From Reticulitermes lucifugus (taxonomy: Eukaryota; Arthropoda; Insecta; Blattodea; Rhinotermitidae), in NCBI GenBank assembly GCA_026260175.1, contig JAKCWW010001132.1:16804-64586 (forward strand): a stretch of DNA of 47,783 bases, given 5' to 3'. Under the pieces are notes generated by a model. That model worked only from the letters and a program-made list of their open reading frames with translations, was not told the DNA's origin and searched no databases. This document shows positions 46,531 to 47,783 of the stretch, one piece after another (position 1 is the first letter of the stretch; each line of letters opens with the position of its first letter). The position numbers and the translations under genes are program-made.

Positions 46531-47719
46531 GTTCAGAATTCTATCACAGTGCATTACAGTAACATGAAGGATTTTCCTGCCAATCTGTTAGGAAAACTTG
46601 AGTCACTTCAGTAATAATGAAGACAAAAATGCAAGACTGGAGGATGACCACCTGTTTTTCACTGCACCCCTTCCAGTGCTGTATTCACCAGTGTTCCTGA
46701 TTACTCACATCACATGTGAAGATGATAATAATGTTCTAAGCCCCACAGCCTCAACCTTTCCACTGGCAACTATCACTAAACCAATTTTATGACCTTGTGA
46801 GCATTTATACTGTTAACTTTACAGTCCAAATCCTTGATGGCAAACCGTAATCTCTTTGCCGTCATGTAACTTGTATAAATTACAGGCAGCTGGTTCTTCA
46901 CCATGACCATTATGACTATTTTGCAGTTATTCTCATGCAGTTTATGAATAACACCCTACACTGCAAGCACAATGGGCTCCAATTGTACTTGTACTTGTAA
47001 CAACAAATGACATTCCTGCTAAGTATTACAAATTTTTTTTTTTTACTTTTGCAACTTAAATAGATCACTCTTGTTTGAAAAATAGAGGACTGCAAGACAC
47101 TTCTTTGGGTAATCAAATAATGGTAACTGAAATCTGCTCCTCATCTTAATCAAAATGTAGCAATCATAAGATCAGCTCATATTGTACTGAACGCTTAGTG
47201 TTTACACAGTCACAAGGTGACAGCACTGCTACAAAAGAGGTATGAAAGTGAAACTCATTCTTAGTGCTTAGAGACACAAGTAACATGTATGGATGAAAAA
47301 GAAAACAGTAATCCAAAATGCTTACAATGGTTACATAAAATGTAGAATTCAGTGGCCAGCAAAAAATCCATTTCCAAAAATTACGTCAAGGCTTTCAGTT
47401 ACCTTATCTAACTACTTCAAAGACATGTTACAATTCATGAATAATAACAACACAAACAGAATTTACAAAACAAAACCCTAAATTTTGTAGAAAAAAAGGA
47501 ACGACTGATCATTAGGCACCAGCAATGTAACATCAGGTAAATATATAATTTATTATGTGTAAAATACTCTGCTATAAAAATATGAATATTTAAGGCGATT
47601 AGTTTGGGAACAAAAACAACTTTTATGATACCAAGTACAATGTATATGTGCAACTATTTGAATCTAACACCAAGGGACAATATTTTAGGAAATATTTAGT
47701 AAATACAGCATAACACAGC

Positions 47720-47720
47720 A

Positions 47721-47783
<63 letters not shown>
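47720..47783 (+). repeat. (ACT)n microsatellite at right edge
   Basis: About 21 consecutive ACT triplets run into the end of the window, so the full length is unknown. Confidence 0.95.

Larger units (their letters stand above)
37728..47783. other. Downstream region without a recognised host gene
   Basis: Contains the probable MAPK15 3' UTR, then mobile-element relics (39.3-39.8 kb, 44.5-45.3 kb), palindromes (43.9 and 46.4 kb), short AT-rich repeats and a terminal microsatellite. Open frames here are under 110 codons, lack recognisable domains and are not linked by convincing splice sites. Confidence 0.6.

Overview
The window is insect nuclear DNA: AT-rich, with genes split by short GT-AG introns and littered with decayed transposable elements. 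The protein sequences resemble insect orthologues. The mix of LINE 3' ends, tRNA-derived SINEs and mariner remnants suggests a repeat-rich polyneopteran such as a cockroach, termite or relative; that placement is inference. One base is ambiguous (n at 288).

Two real genes were found, arranged head to head. On the minus strand, 25945 down to 2946, lie sixteen exons of DNA polymerase theta (POLQ, the insect mus308 gene). They encode the complete N-terminal helicase-like half and the long disordered central region in one 3.2-kb exon, 1,996 residues in total. The reading frame leaves exon 16 at a donor near 2945. No polymerase-domain exon is visible between there and base 1, so the C-terminal A-family polymerase must lie beyond the left edge. 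On the plus strand, 26883 to 37727, lies a complete ten-exon atypical MAP kinase, MAPK15 (ERK7/ERK8), predicted at 553 residues. The start codons are 937 bp apart, so a shared or bidirectional promoter is likely. Splice phases were checked by hand and all close. The one uncertain junction is the POLQ exon 15/16 donor-acceptor pair.

The introns and the 10 kb right of MAPK15 hold mobile-element debris. There are several C-terminal/3'-end fragments of non-LTR retrotransposons; at least eight copies of one tRNA-derived SINE, one with a perfect 13-bp target duplication; two mariner-like transposase relics; a family of imperfect palindromes sharing a TCTTCTGG core; a 43-45-bp tandem repeat interrupted by a perfect 30-bp-arm hairpin flanked by its own target duplication; and microsatellites. 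From 37.8 kb to the right end I see no host gene.

The items most worth a second look are the hairpin insertion at 33.5 kb, the TDY (not TEY) activation loop of MAPK15, the 51-nt POLQ microexon, the 82-bp duplication across a POLQ splice acceptor, and three hammerhead-like repeat cores. POLQ acts in theta-mediated end joining of DNA breaks. MAPK15 acts in ciliogenesis, autophagy and stress or nutrient signalling in other animals. No functional link between them is shown beyond the shared promoter region.
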